Below are positions 1 through 7,886 of a stretch of DNA of 40,044 nucleotides, in pieces. The stretch's first letter is position 1, and every line of letters starts with the position of its first letter. The stretch spans positions 1 to 40,044 of the forward strand of contig NZ_JBHIKY010000029.1 in NCBI RefSeq assembly GCF_042139015.1, in the 5' to 3' direction. The notes under the pieces were generated by a model. It was not told the DNA's origin, made no database searches, and saw only the letters and a program-made list of their open reading frames with translations. A program made the position numbers and the translations under genes. Origin of the DNA: JBHIKY01 sp042139015. Its GTDB lineage: Bacteria > Bacillota > Bacilli > Bacillales > Marinococcaceae.

Positions 1-2
1 GC

Positions 3-59
3 GGGCTGGGCTTGACGCTTCTGCGAGATCATCTACGATTGAAACATAGGGAAGAATGA
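3..59 (+). CDS. possible 3' end of a plus-strand gene, cut by the window edge
   Basis: One plus-strand frame is open from the left edge to a TGA at 57-59 and reads as 18 residues ending in a basic segment (RDHLRLKHREE). It could be the C-terminus of a membrane protein. In B. subtilis braB lies between ezrA and nifZ, so a transporter end is possible. With 18 codons this may be chance; the other two plus frames stop at 13-15 and 47-49. Confidence 0.25.
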   Translation, partial: GLGLTLLRDHLRLKHREE

Positions 60-90
60 TCTGTAGCTGTCACCATCGCATCATTCCTAT
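46..90. other. imperfect hairpin after the possible gene end
   Basis: The arms at 46-60 and 80-90 pair through GAATGAT/ATCATTC and ATAGG/CTAT around a ~19-nt loop. It begins inside the last codons of the possible upstream gene. Neither side has a clear T-run, so it is not called a terminator. Confidence 0.3.
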
Positions 91-121
91 TCTGTTAAAG
101 GGTGTCCACTTTCTTGACAGA

Positions 122-251
122 GGTCCACTGTTTCCTCTATACGCTCCAAAAAGCAAGTTTGTCCGGCCTTGCCGGACATGGATTCCGTTATCGTCCGAAA
201 AAGAGGCTTAATTACCCGTCAAAAAGGCAAATAGCGTACCTGATGTCCGCC
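122..251. repeat. three diverged copies of a ~25-bp GGACA...TTCCGTTAT repeat
   Basis: Copies lie at 122-147 and 172-196 (plus) and 225-251 (minus), with a fourth, better kept, at 31750-31777. The shared core is GGACA, 3-4 variable bases, GGTTCCGTTAT, then a few bases before TCC. The stretch 1-394 has no complete gene and consists largely of such repeat-like DNA. The copies are too diverged to tell whether they are mobile-element debris or protein sites. Confidence 0.45.
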
Positions 252-280
252 AACCTTTCAAATAAAGCGCATTTTGATAG

Positions 281-325
281 AACAGCGCATCTCCTGTCCT
301 CATACAGCTCATCCGAAGAATCTGC
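281..325. repeat. ~45-bp repeat shared with 20202-20240
   Basis: ATCTCCTGTCC, then CATACAGC, then TCCG and AAGAATC occur in the same order and spacing at 20202-20240, apart from a 3-bp gap and a few substitutions. Read on the minus strand, both copies translate to a similar short peptide (CMRTGD), but no gene is open around either. This looks like an interspersed intergenic repeat. Confidence 0.5.
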
Positions 326-340
326 CCCGCCTTAGTGAAA

Positions 341-376
341 TAAAAAATCTCTCTTCCTAAACCAAGGAAAAGAGAT
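341..376 (-). terminator. rho-independent terminator of the 395-766 gene
   Basis: On the minus strand a 12-bp stem (arms 365-376 and 347-358, one wobble pair, 6-nt loop) is followed by TTTTTT at 342-347. It lies 19 nt past the stop codon of the gene at 395-766. Confidence 0.8.
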
Positions 377-394
377 CGTTCAATACCCTTCACT

Positions 395-766
395 TCAATC
401 ATTAATTCTCTGTAATAGCTCATCCACAGAAATCGTATTTGCTTCTGATGCGATAAAAATGGCATTCGGATCGAGTGATTCAGTTGGTTCAGATTCAGCA
501 GCCTGTCTATCTTCTTCATCCGCAGTACGTTTCTCATTCGTTTCTGTCTTAGGTTCCTTTGTGGTGATTTCTTTATCACCGTCCGCCTCACTTAGGGGCG
601 AAGGCATTCCGAGCGCGTTGTCCAGCTCATCTGCCAATTCTTCAGTACTACTCTGATCTGAACCGGAGCTCTGCTCTGAGGGGCCAGTCAGAAAAAAGAT
701 GTCTGCAGTGCATAGGATCGCAAAGCTTAAGACAGATGCCCCGGCTAATAAATGGATCGGCTTCAC
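395..766 (-). CDS. acidic membrane-anchored hypothetical protein
   Basis: I do not recognise this protein. GTG at 764-766 is chosen because GGAGGGCGGA lies just upstream; a TTG at 779-781 would overlap that ribosome-binding site. The 123-aa product has one N-terminal hydrophobic segment (about residues 5-26, LLAGASVLSFAILCTADIFF) and then a low-complexity region rich in Glu, Asp, Ser and Thr, so it is probably anchored with the acidic part outside. The cysteine in the hydrophobic segment is not in a lipobox. It lies downstream of ezrA on the same strand, about 100 bp away, and has its own terminator. The acidic composition fits a halophile. Confidence 0.65.
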   Translation of the reverse strand: MKPIHLLAGASVLSFAILCTADIFFLTGPSEQSSGSDQSSTEELADELDNALGMPSPLSEADGDKEITTKEPKTETNEKRTADEEDRQAAESEPTESLDPNAIFIASEANTISVDELLQRIND

Positions 767-870
767 ACTCCGCCCTCCCAACTATGAATGAGACCATTAT
801 ACCACTATTCATCGGAAAAGGGGGATAAATACCTAATTTTATCCGGGGCTTTTGTTGAAAACTCAACTTC

Positions 871-2571
871 CTATTTTAACATGCTCGGCTCTTTCATGAG
901 CTTTAAATTCTCGAGTACGTCCGGATCCTTCTGCTTAATTACCTGCAAAGCTGTGTTGACAGCTTCATCATAGTAGCCTTTCCGAAAATAATTCTCGGCT
1001 TCTGTTAATGCCGCGTCAACATTTCGGGAGCTGCTTCTAAATTTATTTCCATACTGTATGACATCTTCGGCCAGCTCAGCCTGATCAAGCGTAGTCTTTA
1101 ACTGCTGATGAACCTTGTTGACATTTTGTTCTGAGTTCTCGACACTGTGAGTTACTCTTCCCATTTCGACCGGCACCTCTTCTAAAGAAACAGCTGCTTC
1201 TTCTATGCTTGCAGATGCTGCATCGATTTCATTTAGAAGGGAGGACGGGACCTTCGGAAGCATTGCCCTTTGCAGCCTGGTGCGGTCATGCAGAAGCTGT
1301 TTTCTTAGATTAGTCAAAGTATCGAGTGCTTTCAGCTCATCTTTTCGGAGGTTGTAAAGCTTTTCCTTCGAACTTCTGATGTCTTTTTCTAAAGATGCGA
1401 CGTCTTTTCTCAGCGGCTCAATTGTTTTCTTCAAGGAGATAAAAGATTGCTTTTTATGTTCATGCATATCCTGAAACACGCGCCAGTTTTTATTGTTTTT
1501 ATCCGCATCGTGTTCTATTTTATCCTGACGTCTTAGTTCTTCATCAGGAATCCGGTAGCTGACACCAACCTTTGTGCGCTCCATATTCAGCTCGCGCAGC
1601 TGAATCTCCATCCTGTCGAGATCCTGCTTTGTCTCCATTGCAGCAAGCTCCACAAATTGGCGGGCGGCTACTTCATCCTCGAGAGTTTCATAGACATTCT
1701 CTATAAACGAACGAATTTCTTTTATCTTATCTTCTGCCTTGCTGATTTCAAGATCTGTCACCATTTTGCTTAGAGCTGGAAGCTCACTGCGGTATTGGTC
1801 AATCTGCTTCCGGAAAGCAAACTGCTCCATGGAATATCCGCTTTTTTCCATATCTTCCATCCCTTTTTCAAGGTCCCTGCAATCCTCTGGAAGATCCGCT
1901 TCAATTTCCACGAGCAGCGCAGGAACAATCTTCATTTTTTCTTCCTCTGCCGCCATTTCTAACTGCAGATCTTGAAGTATCTTATTGGCTTTCATGTAAT
2001 TTCCCTGCACTGTTTCTTCTTCAAACTGCTCAAATTCATCCTTCATCTGCTTCAGGCTTTTTTCAAACGACGGAGCTGCATCACCGAGAGAGCGCCAGCT
2101 TTGAGAAACAAATCTCTGCATTTCTTCAAATTTTTCTTTTGTATCTGAAATGCCGCTTCTATTCTCTTCTTCGTTATGTATGAGCTCGTGAACTTCCTTA
2201 AAGATTTCCTGGATCTTTTCATCGATCTCCTGAAGCTGCTTTGCCACAACATTAATTAGTTCCTTAGATTTTCTAAATCGGTATTTATTCGCCCATTCTT
2301 CAATGTCAAATAATGCTTCATCAATATCTGGAAGGTGGAGGCCGAGAATTTCATCCCAATCCTTCCTCCATGCTTCGAATTTTTCTTCTGTTTCTCCTGA
2401 GATAGTCAGGCCTTTTACTCGTGATATTTCATCCGCAACCGGCCGGTTCGCTATCTCCGTCTTCCACTGTTCCATTCGGTCTACTTCTTTATATATCTTT
2501 CTCCTGAACACAGCCCCGTATATGAAAATGGCTGCAATCACAAAAGCGATGCTAAGAATTGTATACAACAT
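871..2571 (-). CDS. ezrA: septation ring formation regulator EzrA
   Basis: EzrA is a membrane-tethered spectrin-like protein that restrains FtsZ ring formation and acts at the septum. The 566-aa length matches the family (about 560). An N-terminal transmembrane helix (residues 2-20) is followed by a long, charged, almost wholly helical region of repeated coiled coils. The conserved QNR patch near the C-terminus is present as YGNKFR (507-512), with Lys where B. subtilis has Arg. The start ATG at 2569-2571 directly precedes the hydrophobic anchor. hisJ diverges upstream, as in B. subtilis, where braB/nifZ lie on the other side; here a small acidic protein gene follows instead. Confidence 0.95.
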   Translation of the reverse strand: MLYTILSIAFVIAAIFIYGAVFRRKIYKEVDRMEQWKTEIANRPVADEISRVKGLTISGETEEKFEAWRKDWDEILGLHLPDIDEALFDIEEWANKYRFRKSKELINVVAKQLQEIDEKIQEIFKEVHELIHNEEENRSGISDTKEKFEEMQRFVSQSWRSLGDAAPSFEKSLKQMKDEFEQFEEETVQGNYMKANKILQDLQLEMAAEEEKMKIVPALLVEIEADLPEDCRDLEKGMEDMEKSGYSMEQFAFRKQIDQYRSELPALSKMVTDLEISKAEDKIKEIRSFIENVYETLEDEVAARQFVELAAMETKQDLDRMEIQLRELNMERTKVGVSYRIPDEELRRQDKIEHDADKNNKNWRVFQDMHEHKKQSFISLKKTIEPLRKDVASLEKDIRSSKEKLYNLRKDELKALDTLTNLRKQLLHDRTRLQRAMLPKVPSSLLNEIDAASASIEEAAVSLEEVPVEMGRVTHSVENSEQNVNKVHQQLKTTLDQAELAEDVIQYGNKFRSSSRNVDAALTEAENYFRKGYYDEAVNTALQVIKQKDPDVLENLKLMKEPSMLK

Positions 2572-2820
2572 CGGTCTTCACTCCAGTTTCCTCTCTATAG
2601 GAAATAAACATAAACTTTTTTCATCATATTTCTTATATTTTCGAGTTAATTTGTTAAAATCCTTCTTTTTATGACTAATACTTTCCTTATACCTGTTTTT
2701 CGCTGTTTTTCGTTAGTACCTTTATGATAACATGGAATGACAGATTATGTGAGAAATGTCGAACGAAATATTTGAAAAAATAAAGCCTGCCTCTGCCTGG
2801 CAGAAAGGATGAAAGTTATA

Positions 2821-3627
2821 ATGCTGCAGCCGGTAAGAGACGGCCATATTCATACCCCTTATTGTCCCCACGGAAGTGCGGATACTTTTTCTATGTATGT
2901 GGAGGAGGCAGTGCGCCAGAACCTCCACACGATTACGTTTACTGAACACGCTCCTCTTCCCCACGGCTTTGAGGATCCTGTTCCAGAACAGAACAGCGCC
3001 ATGGATGAAGCGAAGCTCGCAGATTATTTTCAGGAGCTTCGTCTGCTGAAAAAAGAATACTCACAGGCTATCACGATTTTAGCCGGGCTTGAAGTTGATT
3101 TTATTGAGGGATATGAGAAAGAAACAGAACAGTTTTTGAATGAAATCGGTCCGGATATGGATGACAGTATTCTTTCTGTCCATTTTCTCCGGACAGCTGC
3201 AGGTTATATCTGCCTTGACTACAGCCCTGATAGCTTTGAAAAGCTGATTGAGGCATGTGCTTCCTCCCGGCAGGCGGCAAAGCTTTACTATGATACATTA
3301 TTGCAGTCGATAAATCAGCCGCTCGGTCCATTTAAGCCCCGCCGTATCGGACACATGACTCTCGCCGCGAAGTTTCAGCATAAATTTTCCGGAGATTGGA
3401 CCCCTCATCCGCTCATAGAAACGGTGCTTGATGCAGTGCACAAACAGGGGCTCGAACTCGATTATAACGGAGCCGGCACGGCAAAAGTGTTTTGCCGTGA
3501 GCCTTATCCCCCCGATTGGGTCATTAAGGAAGCAAAAAAAAGAGGAATCCCTCTTGTGTATGGATCAGATGCCCATCAGGCCAGGGACCTTGGCCAGGGA
3601 ATTGGCAGAATGCTCCTGTCTACATGA
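2821..3627 (+). CDS. hisJ: histidinol-phosphatase, PHP family
   Basis: HisJ dephosphorylates L-histidinol phosphate, the penultimate step of histidine synthesis. PHP-domain metal-site motifs are visible: DGHIHTPYCPHG at the N-terminus, TFTEHAP, and YGSDAHQ near the C-terminus. The ATG at 2821 is preferred over the in-frame ATG at 2809 because the only Shine-Dalgarno (AAAGGA at 2804-2809) abuts the earlier one; this gives 268 aa and the usual short lead before DGHIHT. It is divergent from ezrA and its last 8 bases overlap the end of refZ on the opposite strand. The location away from a his operon is normal for Bacillus. Confidence 0.92.
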   Translation: MLQPVRDGHIHTPYCPHGSADTFSMYVEEAVRQNLHTITFTEHAPLPHGFEDPVPEQNSAMDEAKLADYFQELRLLKKEYSQAITILAGLEVDFIEGYEKETEQFLNEIGPDMDDSILSVHFLRTAAGYICLDYSPDSFEKLIEACASSRQAAKLYYDTLLQSINQPLGPFKPRRIGHMTLAAKFQHKFSGDWTPHPLIETVLDAVHKQGLELDYNGAGTAKVFCREPYPPDWVIKEAKKRGIPLVYGSDAHQARDLGQGIGRMLLST

Positions 3628-4294
3628 CGACCTCCTTAGCAGCGGTTCTGTTTTTCGCCTTGCCGGGCCGCTGCACTTCTTTCACCTCTGGAACTGCAAG
3701 CGCATTCGTCACCCATTTCCTGATTTCTTTTTTATAAATCGCCATAAAATGCTGTTCCTGAGGCTGCAAATGAAATACCTCACGGATATACTGGGGATGG
3801 AGAAACGGCATAATCACCATTCCGCGGATATGCATAAATGCCCACTGCGGCGCCACACTAGAGAACACTCTTTCCTGCACCCCCATTTTAAGAACAATAG
3901 AATACAAATGCTTTTCTTTCATTAGATAGGTGGTCGTAATTTCTCTGATCAGCATGGAATCAAGCGTCATTTCCCTCAGCACGAAACGAGAGCGGAGATG
4001 TTTATCCTGCAAGTAATCAAGACCTTTGTATGTCATATCAAGCAGCTTCTCGAGCGCGTTTTCATGTTTGCTTTTAATAGCTTCCTCCAGCTTTTTTATA
4101 TACCCCTCCAAAAATTCAACCATTAGTCTTTCAAGCAGGCCATGCTTACCGCCAAAATAATACGAGACGAGGGAAACATTCATCTTTGCTTTAGCCGCAA
4201 TTTCTCGAACAGAAGTGCCGTGAAATCCTTTACTGTTAAATAAAAGCGCTGCAGCTTCCATCAGCTTTTCTTTGGTGCTTTCGGTTACGGACAA
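3620..4294 (-). CDS. refZ: TetR-family DNA-binding protein RefZ
   Basis: In B. subtilis RefZ (YttP) binds sites near the origin and affects FtsZ positioning and chromosome capture during sporulation. The N-terminal TetR helix-turn-helix is clear: LLFNSKGFHGTSVREIA followed by MNVSLVSYYFGGKHGLL. TTG at 4292-4294 is chosen because AAGGAGGAG lies 6 nt upstream; the GTG at 4318 has no such site. The product is 224 aa. The basic C-terminal tail is variable in this family. Position between hisJ and the ytsP-rpsD pair supports orthology. No RefZ-binding motif was identified here. Confidence 0.88.
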   Translation of the reverse strand: MSVTESTKEKLMEAAALLFNSKGFHGTSVREIAAKAKMNVSLVSYYFGGKHGLLERLMVEFLEGYIKKLEEAIKSKHENALEKLLDMTYKGLDYLQDKHLRSRFVLREMTLDSMLIREITTTYLMKEKHLYSIVLKMGVQERVFSSVAPQWAFMHIRGMVIMPFLHPQYIREVFHLQPQEQHFMAIYKKEIRKWVTNALAVPEVKEVQRPGKAKNRTAAKEVVM

Positions 4295-4403
4295 AGCGAT
4301 CTCCTCCTTTTTTGACACTGGTCATTCTTACTTACAAATTCTCTATCACGCCGGCGCTTCCCTTCCATGACTTGTCGACAGTTTCTTTAACGATTCGCAC
4401 CTG

Positions 4404-4412
4404 TGCTATACT
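4404..4412 (+). promoter_or_regulatory. extended -10 promoter of the fRMsr gene
   Basis: TGC directly precedes TATACT (4407-4412), an extended -10 element; no good -35 is seen. A weak hairpin (CCCG...CGGG, about 4429-4445) lies in the transcribed leader. Confidence 0.5.
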
Positions 4413-4509
4413 CATTAAAAAAGAAAACCCGGCTTATCATCGGGCTTTATTGGCGAAAGCTTCCGCTGTAATCGTGAATTTTTGAAAATGCGGGAAAGGA
4501 AGTGAGGAA

Positions 4510-4995
4510 ATGTTTAATCAAACTGTATACAACGGTACTTTGGACCAAAATTATGAGACTCTTATAAAACAGGCAGAAGCTATCTTAGACGGCGAGCCTG
4601 ATATGACCGCTAATCTGGCAAATGCGGCAGCATTATTGAATCAATTTCTTCAGGACGTAAACTGGGTTGGTTTTTATCTTTACCATGCAGAGGACAATGA
4701 GCTCGTACTCGGTCCTTTTCAAGGTCTGCCTGCCTGCATCAGAATCCCCTATGGGAAAGGTGTCTGTGGAACTGCAGCTGCAGAACAGAAAACGATGCGT
4801 GTTGATGACGTATCCCAATTTCCTGGTCATATTGCCTGCGATGCAGCCTCCAGATCAGAAATTGTCGTTCCTATCGAGAAAAACAATGTGCTGATCGGGG
4901 TGCTGGACATCGACAGCCCCGTCTACGACCGCTTTACTGAAAAAGAAGCTAAATTACTCGAAAAATTCATTGAAACTTTAAAAGTATATATATAG
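4510..4995 (+). CDS. ytsP: free methionine-(R)-sulfoxide reductase, GAF domain
   Basis: This enzyme reduces free L-methionine-(R)-sulfoxide with thioredoxin-type electron donors in the cytoplasm. The whole 161-aa protein is one GAF domain. The three fRMsr cysteines are present: Cys76 (PACIRIP), Cys86 (GKGVCGTAA) and Cys110 (FPGHIACD), with the surrounding SRSEIVVPI block. Start ATG follows AAAGGAAGTGAGG. It precedes rpsD as in B. subtilis (ytsP), but a separate promoter lies between them. All catalytic residues are intact, so the enzymatic call is firmer than a general GAF signalling role. Confidence 0.92.
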   Translation: MFNQTVYNGTLDQNYETLIKQAEAILDGEPDMTANLANAAALLNQFLQDVNWVGFYLYHAEDNELVLGPFQGLPACIRIPYGKGVCGTAAAEQKTMRVDDVSQFPGHIACDAASRSEIVVPIEKNNVLIGVLDIDSPVYDRFTEKEAKLLEKFIETLKVYI

Positions 4996-5008
4996 AAAGG
5001 ATTTCATA

Positions 5009-5037
5009 TTGACTTTTCTTCTGGAAAACTATACAAT
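5009..5037 (+). promoter_or_regulatory. sigma-A promoter of rpsD
   Basis: TTGACT at 5009-5014 and TACAAT at 5032-5037 are separated by 17 bp. The transcript would start near 5044, giving a leader of about 210 nt before rpsD. Confidence 0.85.
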
Positions 5038-5043
5038 GGCAGT

Positions 5044-5250
5044 TGTGTAAAAAGACAGCCAGGGTGAGCCTGATGTGTAACACCCTTGTCATTTTGTTCC
5101 TTGATTCTGCGGCTGAAGTATCGAATCAAGGTGTATCGCGTAACCTCCCGCTGTCGAGGCGAAGGTGCATGAAAACAAAATGAACATGTCAGGAGATTAC
5201 CAATGTTGATCTTTTTTCCAAATACTTTTATAAATAAAAGGAGGATTCCT
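5044..5250 (+). promoter_or_regulatory. structured rpsD leader, probable S4 autoregulatory site
   Basis: The leader between the promoter and the rpsD ribosome-binding site is long and foldable. A perfect 8-bp stem (5100-5107 with 5123-5130) is extended outward by ACAC/GTGT (5080-5083, 5131-5134). Firmicute rpsD leaders bind S4 and repress their own translation; the position and size match this. I did not align it to the known consensus, so the exact fold is inferred. Confidence 0.65.
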
Positions 5251-5253
5251 GAT

Positions 5254-5856
5254 ATGGCAAGATATACAGGACCATCTTGGAAAAAATCCCGTCGTTTTGG
5301 AGTATCCCTCAGCGGCACTGGTAAAGAACTAGAAAAGCGCCCATACGCACCGGGCGAGCACGGACCTACTCAGCGCAAGAAGATTTCTGAGTACGGCCAG
5401 CAGCTTCAAGAAAAGCAGAAGCTTCGTTTTATGTACGGCCTGAACGAGCGTCAATTCCGCCGTATGTTTGAAGAAGCAGGTAAAATGCAGGGCGTTCATG
5501 GTGAGAACTTTATGGTTCTGCTTGAGTCCCGCCTGGACAACATCGTTTACCGTCTCGGCCTGGCCCGGACACGCCGTGCAGCCCGTCAGCTCGTTAACCA
5601 TGGTCACGTAACTGTGGACGGAGGACGCGTAGATATTCCGTCTTACCGCGTAAAGCCCGGCCAGACAATCGGCCTTCGCGAAAACTCCCGCAACCTTACT
5701 GCGGTAAAAGAAGCAATTGAAGTTAATAACTTCATTCCAGAATTCGTTACATTCGATGAAGAAAAGCTCGAAGGAACATACAACCGCTATCCGGAACGTT
5801 CTGAGCTTCCTTCTGAAATTACAGAAGCGCTTATCGTCGAATTCTACTCCCGTTAA
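5254..5856 (+). CDS. rpsD: 30S ribosomal protein S4
   Basis: S4 is a primary 16S rRNA-binding protein that nucleates 30S assembly. The 200-aa product starts MARYTGPSWKKSRR at the ATG 8 nt after AAAGGAGG; an upstream in-frame ATG at 5203 lies in the leader and has no ribosome-binding site. The S4 RNA-binding domain is visible from about residue 90 (LESRLDNIVYRLGLARTRRAARQ and VTVDGG). There are no cysteines, so this is the zinc-free form. It stands alone with its own promoter, leader and terminator, as in Bacillus. Confidence 0.97.
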   Translation: MARYTGPSWKKSRRFGVSLSGTGKELEKRPYAPGEHGPTQRKKISEYGQQLQEKQKLRFMYGLNERQFRRMFEEAGKMQGVHGENFMVLLESRLDNIVYRLGLARTRRAARQLVNHGHVTVDGGRVDIPSYRVKPGQTIGLRENSRNLTAVKEAIEVNNFIPEFVTFDEEKLEGTYNRYPERSELPSEITEALIVEFYSR

Positions 5857-5882
5857 TCTCTGCTTACTGCAGAATAACACAG

Positions 5883-5932
5883 AAAAAGCCCTTGAAATGT
5901 TGATATATCAACATTCCAGGGGCTTTTTTTTT
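5883..5932 (+). terminator. rpsD terminator
   Basis: A long stem (AAGCCC...GGGGCTT with internal AATGTTGATATATCAACATT) ends in TTTTTTTTT, 27 nt after the rpsD stop. With its A-run on the 5' side it could also act on the other strand. Confidence 0.92.
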
Positions 5933-6214
5933 GTTTCAAAAGACAAACTAAAAAGAAACTGGGACAAATGTATATTACTATTTCAAAATCCAGACGATAC
6001 TACTGACTCAGTCTGGATAGTTTGTTAATTATGAGTTTTTAAGAAAAACCGGAGGCCAGAAAGAGCTGTTAAAGTTTGTTGTGGATTCTCACGAATCGCT
6101 TATCGATGGTTGCTTGCCGCGGGCACGATCTCAGCTCAAGTCAGGATTCATTCGCTGCAGAAAAATTTTCCGCGGCATACTCCTGCAGAAACTCTGCTTC
6201 TGCATTTCTCTCTT
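5933..6214. repeat. gene-free spacer with nested inverted repeats and a partial Bacillaceae repeat
   Basis: No gene is visible. ATCCAGAC (5988-5995) pairs with GTCTGGAT (6011-6018), and outside it ACAAACTA (5943-5950) pairs with TAGTTTGT (6018-6025). Further right TGCCGCGG (6115-6122) pairs with CCGCGGCA (6170-6177). The text around 6111-6137 (GCTTGCCGCGGGCACGATC) resembles the left half of an interspersed repeat that I know from Bacillaceae intergenic regions. A clear tyrS terminator was not found here. Confidence 0.4.
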
Positions 6215-7486
6215 TTACGCATATTGAATGAGAAAATATTTCTTTTTCCCGCGGCGGATGATCGTGAAAGAGCCATCGATCTTTTCCGTGCTGCCGACCA
6301 CCTTGTCAAGCTCCTGGCAGCGCTCACCGTTAATATAGACCGCTCCACTCTTGATATCTTCACGGGCCTGACGTTTCGAGGAAGAAATTCCTGCTTCTAC
6401 CAAAAGCTCAATCAGACCTTTTTCCTGCTCGGCAACTGTATGAGCGGGTACATCCTTAAAGCCCTGCTTTACCTCTGCGGCTGTTAATTCCTTGAGATTT
6501 CCTCCGCCAAACAATGCCTGCGAGATGTTCTGCGCCTGGGCCAGGGCTTCTTTTCCATGCACGAAGGTCGTAACCTCCTCTGCTAGCCTGCGCTGAGCGC
6601 CCCGCTCTTCCGGCCGTTTTTCTACCTCTTCCTCGAGCTGTGCCAGCTCCGCTTCATCTAGAAACGTAAAGAACTTGAGAAATTTTACGACATCACGGTC
6701 ATCCGTGTTGATGAGAAATTGGTAAAACTCGTAAGGACTCGTTTTTTCTGAATCAAGCCAGATGGCTCCCCCTTCCGATTTGCCAAATTTTGAGCCGTCT
6801 GCTTTTGTGACAAGCGGAATGGTAAATCCATAGGCACCAGGATGCTTTTCCTCACTGCCTTCCAGCTTTCGGATAAGTTCAAGTCCTGCTGTAATATTTC
6901 CCCACTGATCACTCCCGCCGATCTGCAGCCGGCAGTTCTTTTCATTGTATAAATGATGAAAATCAAGGGACTGCAAAATCTGATAGCTGAATTCCGTAAA
7001 GGAAATACCTGATGTAATCCGGGACTCTACGGACTCCTTTGCGAGCATGTAGTTCAAACCGAAGTGCTTGCCGGTGTCTCTCAAGAACTGGACAACGCTC
7101 ATAGAACCGATCCAGTCATAATTGTTTACAATTTCCGCTTTGCCACCGCCTTCAAAATCAAGATAATGGGAAAGCTGTTCTTTAATACGGTCGCTGTACA
7201 TTCGGACGACCTCTTCTTCATTCAAAGTGCGCTCTGCTTTTTTTCCACTTGGGTCTCCGATCAGCCCGGTCGCTCCTCCCACCAGTGCCAGCGGCTTGTG
7301 GCCGGCAAGCTGAAAACGTCGCATCGTGATAATCGTAAGCAGATGACCAATATGAAGACTGTCGCCGGTGGGATCAAATCCACAGTAGAGCGTCACAGAC
7401 TCCTTATCAAGTAATTGCTGAAGTCCTGCCTGATCCGTAACCTGATTAATCAGTCCTCGGAATTCGAGATCCTCTAACACATTCAT
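6215..7486 (-). CDS. tyrS: tyrosine--tRNA ligase
   Basis: TyrS charges tRNA-Tyr. This is a 423-aa class Ic synthetase of the TyrRS-S type: the HIGH motif is exact at 45-48 (SLHIGHLL), the KMSKS-like loop is KFGKS (233-237), and a C-terminal S4 RNA-binding domain follows (SSSKRQAREDIKSGAVYING). The ATG at 7484-7486 follows AAAGGAGAGAG. It is controlled by the T-box leader just upstream and transcribed divergently from the penicillin-binding protein gene. Confidence 0.97.
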   Translation of the reverse strand: MNVLEDLEFRGLINQVTDQAGLQQLLDKESVTLYCGFDPTGDSLHIGHLLTIITMRRFQLAGHKPLALVGGATGLIGDPSGKKAERTLNEEEVVRMYSDRIKEQLSHYLDFEGGGKAEIVNNYDWIGSMSVVQFLRDTGKHFGLNYMLAKESVESRITSGISFTEFSYQILQSLDFHHLYNEKNCRLQIGGSDQWGNITAGLELIRKLEGSEEKHPGAYGFTIPLVTKADGSKFGKSEGGAIWLDSEKTSPYEFYQFLINTDDRDVVKFLKFFTFLDEAELAQLEEEVEKRPEERGAQRRLAEEVTTFVHGKEALAQAQNISQALFGGGNLKELTAAEVKQGFKDVPAHTVAEQEKGLIELLVEAGISSSKRQAREDIKSGAVYINGERCQELDKVVGSTEKIDGSFTIIRRGKKKYFLIQYA

Positions 7487-7531
7487 TGCACTCTCTCCTT
7501 TTTACATAATTAAAACCTTTTTGATGAATAT

Positions 7532-7790
7532 AAAAAAAGCCCCTTCTGCTTTATCACAGAAGGGACGATATTTACCGCGGTACCACCCTGCATTGAACAT
7601 GAGAATTTCATGCTCCACTTAAACTCTTAACGGGAGGCCCCGTTCTTCTTTTCTACCAAGTTGATGTCAAGAAGAAAGCTCCAGACGCGTACTTCGTTTC
7701 TTCCTGTGTACCGGCTCGCAGCGGCCGCCGGTTCTCTGGTTCAGGGAAGAAGAAACTACTTCAAGTCCTTCACAGCCATGTTTATTCGAT
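7532..7790 (-). promoter_or_regulatory. tyrosine T-box leader of tyrS
   Basis: Read on the minus strand, the T-box motif AGGGTGGTACCGCGG is exact at 7575-7589. It is followed by a terminator hairpin (7539-7564, CCCTTCTG/CAGAAGGGG) and a T-run at 7532-7538. Upstream, GAAG-TAC-GCG with TAC at 7689-7691 fits the specifier position before CTGGAGC, matching tyrosine. The family's mechanism is transcription antitermination when uncharged tRNA-Tyr binds. Confidence 0.95.
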
Positions 7791-7808
7791 TGAAATGACT
7801 ATTCTTCT

Positions 7809-7836
7809 TTTATCATACTTTTTTTACTGCTGTCAA
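7809..7836 (-). promoter_or_regulatory. tyrS promoter
   Basis: On the minus strand a perfect -35 TTGACA (7831-7836) is followed after 16 bp by GATAAA (7809-7814). The -35 overlaps that proposed for the divergent PBP promoter. Confidence 0.6.
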
Positions 7837-7860
7837 CGAACATTCGAAATATGCTATAAT
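7831..7860 (+). promoter_or_regulatory. promoter of the class A PBP gene
   Basis: TATAAT at 7855-7860 is preceded by TGC (extended -10). The only -35 candidate, TGTCAA at 7831-7836 with 18-bp spacing, is the complement of the tyrS -35, so the two promoters appear to share one -35 site. Confidence 0.6.
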
Positions 7861-7886
7861 GTCGGTGACGTTTAGGAGGAATTATT

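Noticed and set aside
208..591. Minus-strand frame of 127 aa near the left edge
   Set aside because: Overlaps the better supported acidic protein at 395-766, its terminator and the repeats, with no start signal.
2809..2811. Earlier ATG for hisJ
   Set aside because: The only Shine-Dalgarno directly abuts it; the ATG at 2821 fits both spacing and family start.
4429..4445. CCCG...CGGG hairpin before the fRMsr gene as a terminator
   Set aside because: Stem of four pairs with a long loop and no T-run.
5329..5880. Minus-strand frame of 183 aa opposite rpsD
   Set aside because: Antisense shadow of the highly conserved S4 gene; no ribosome-binding site.
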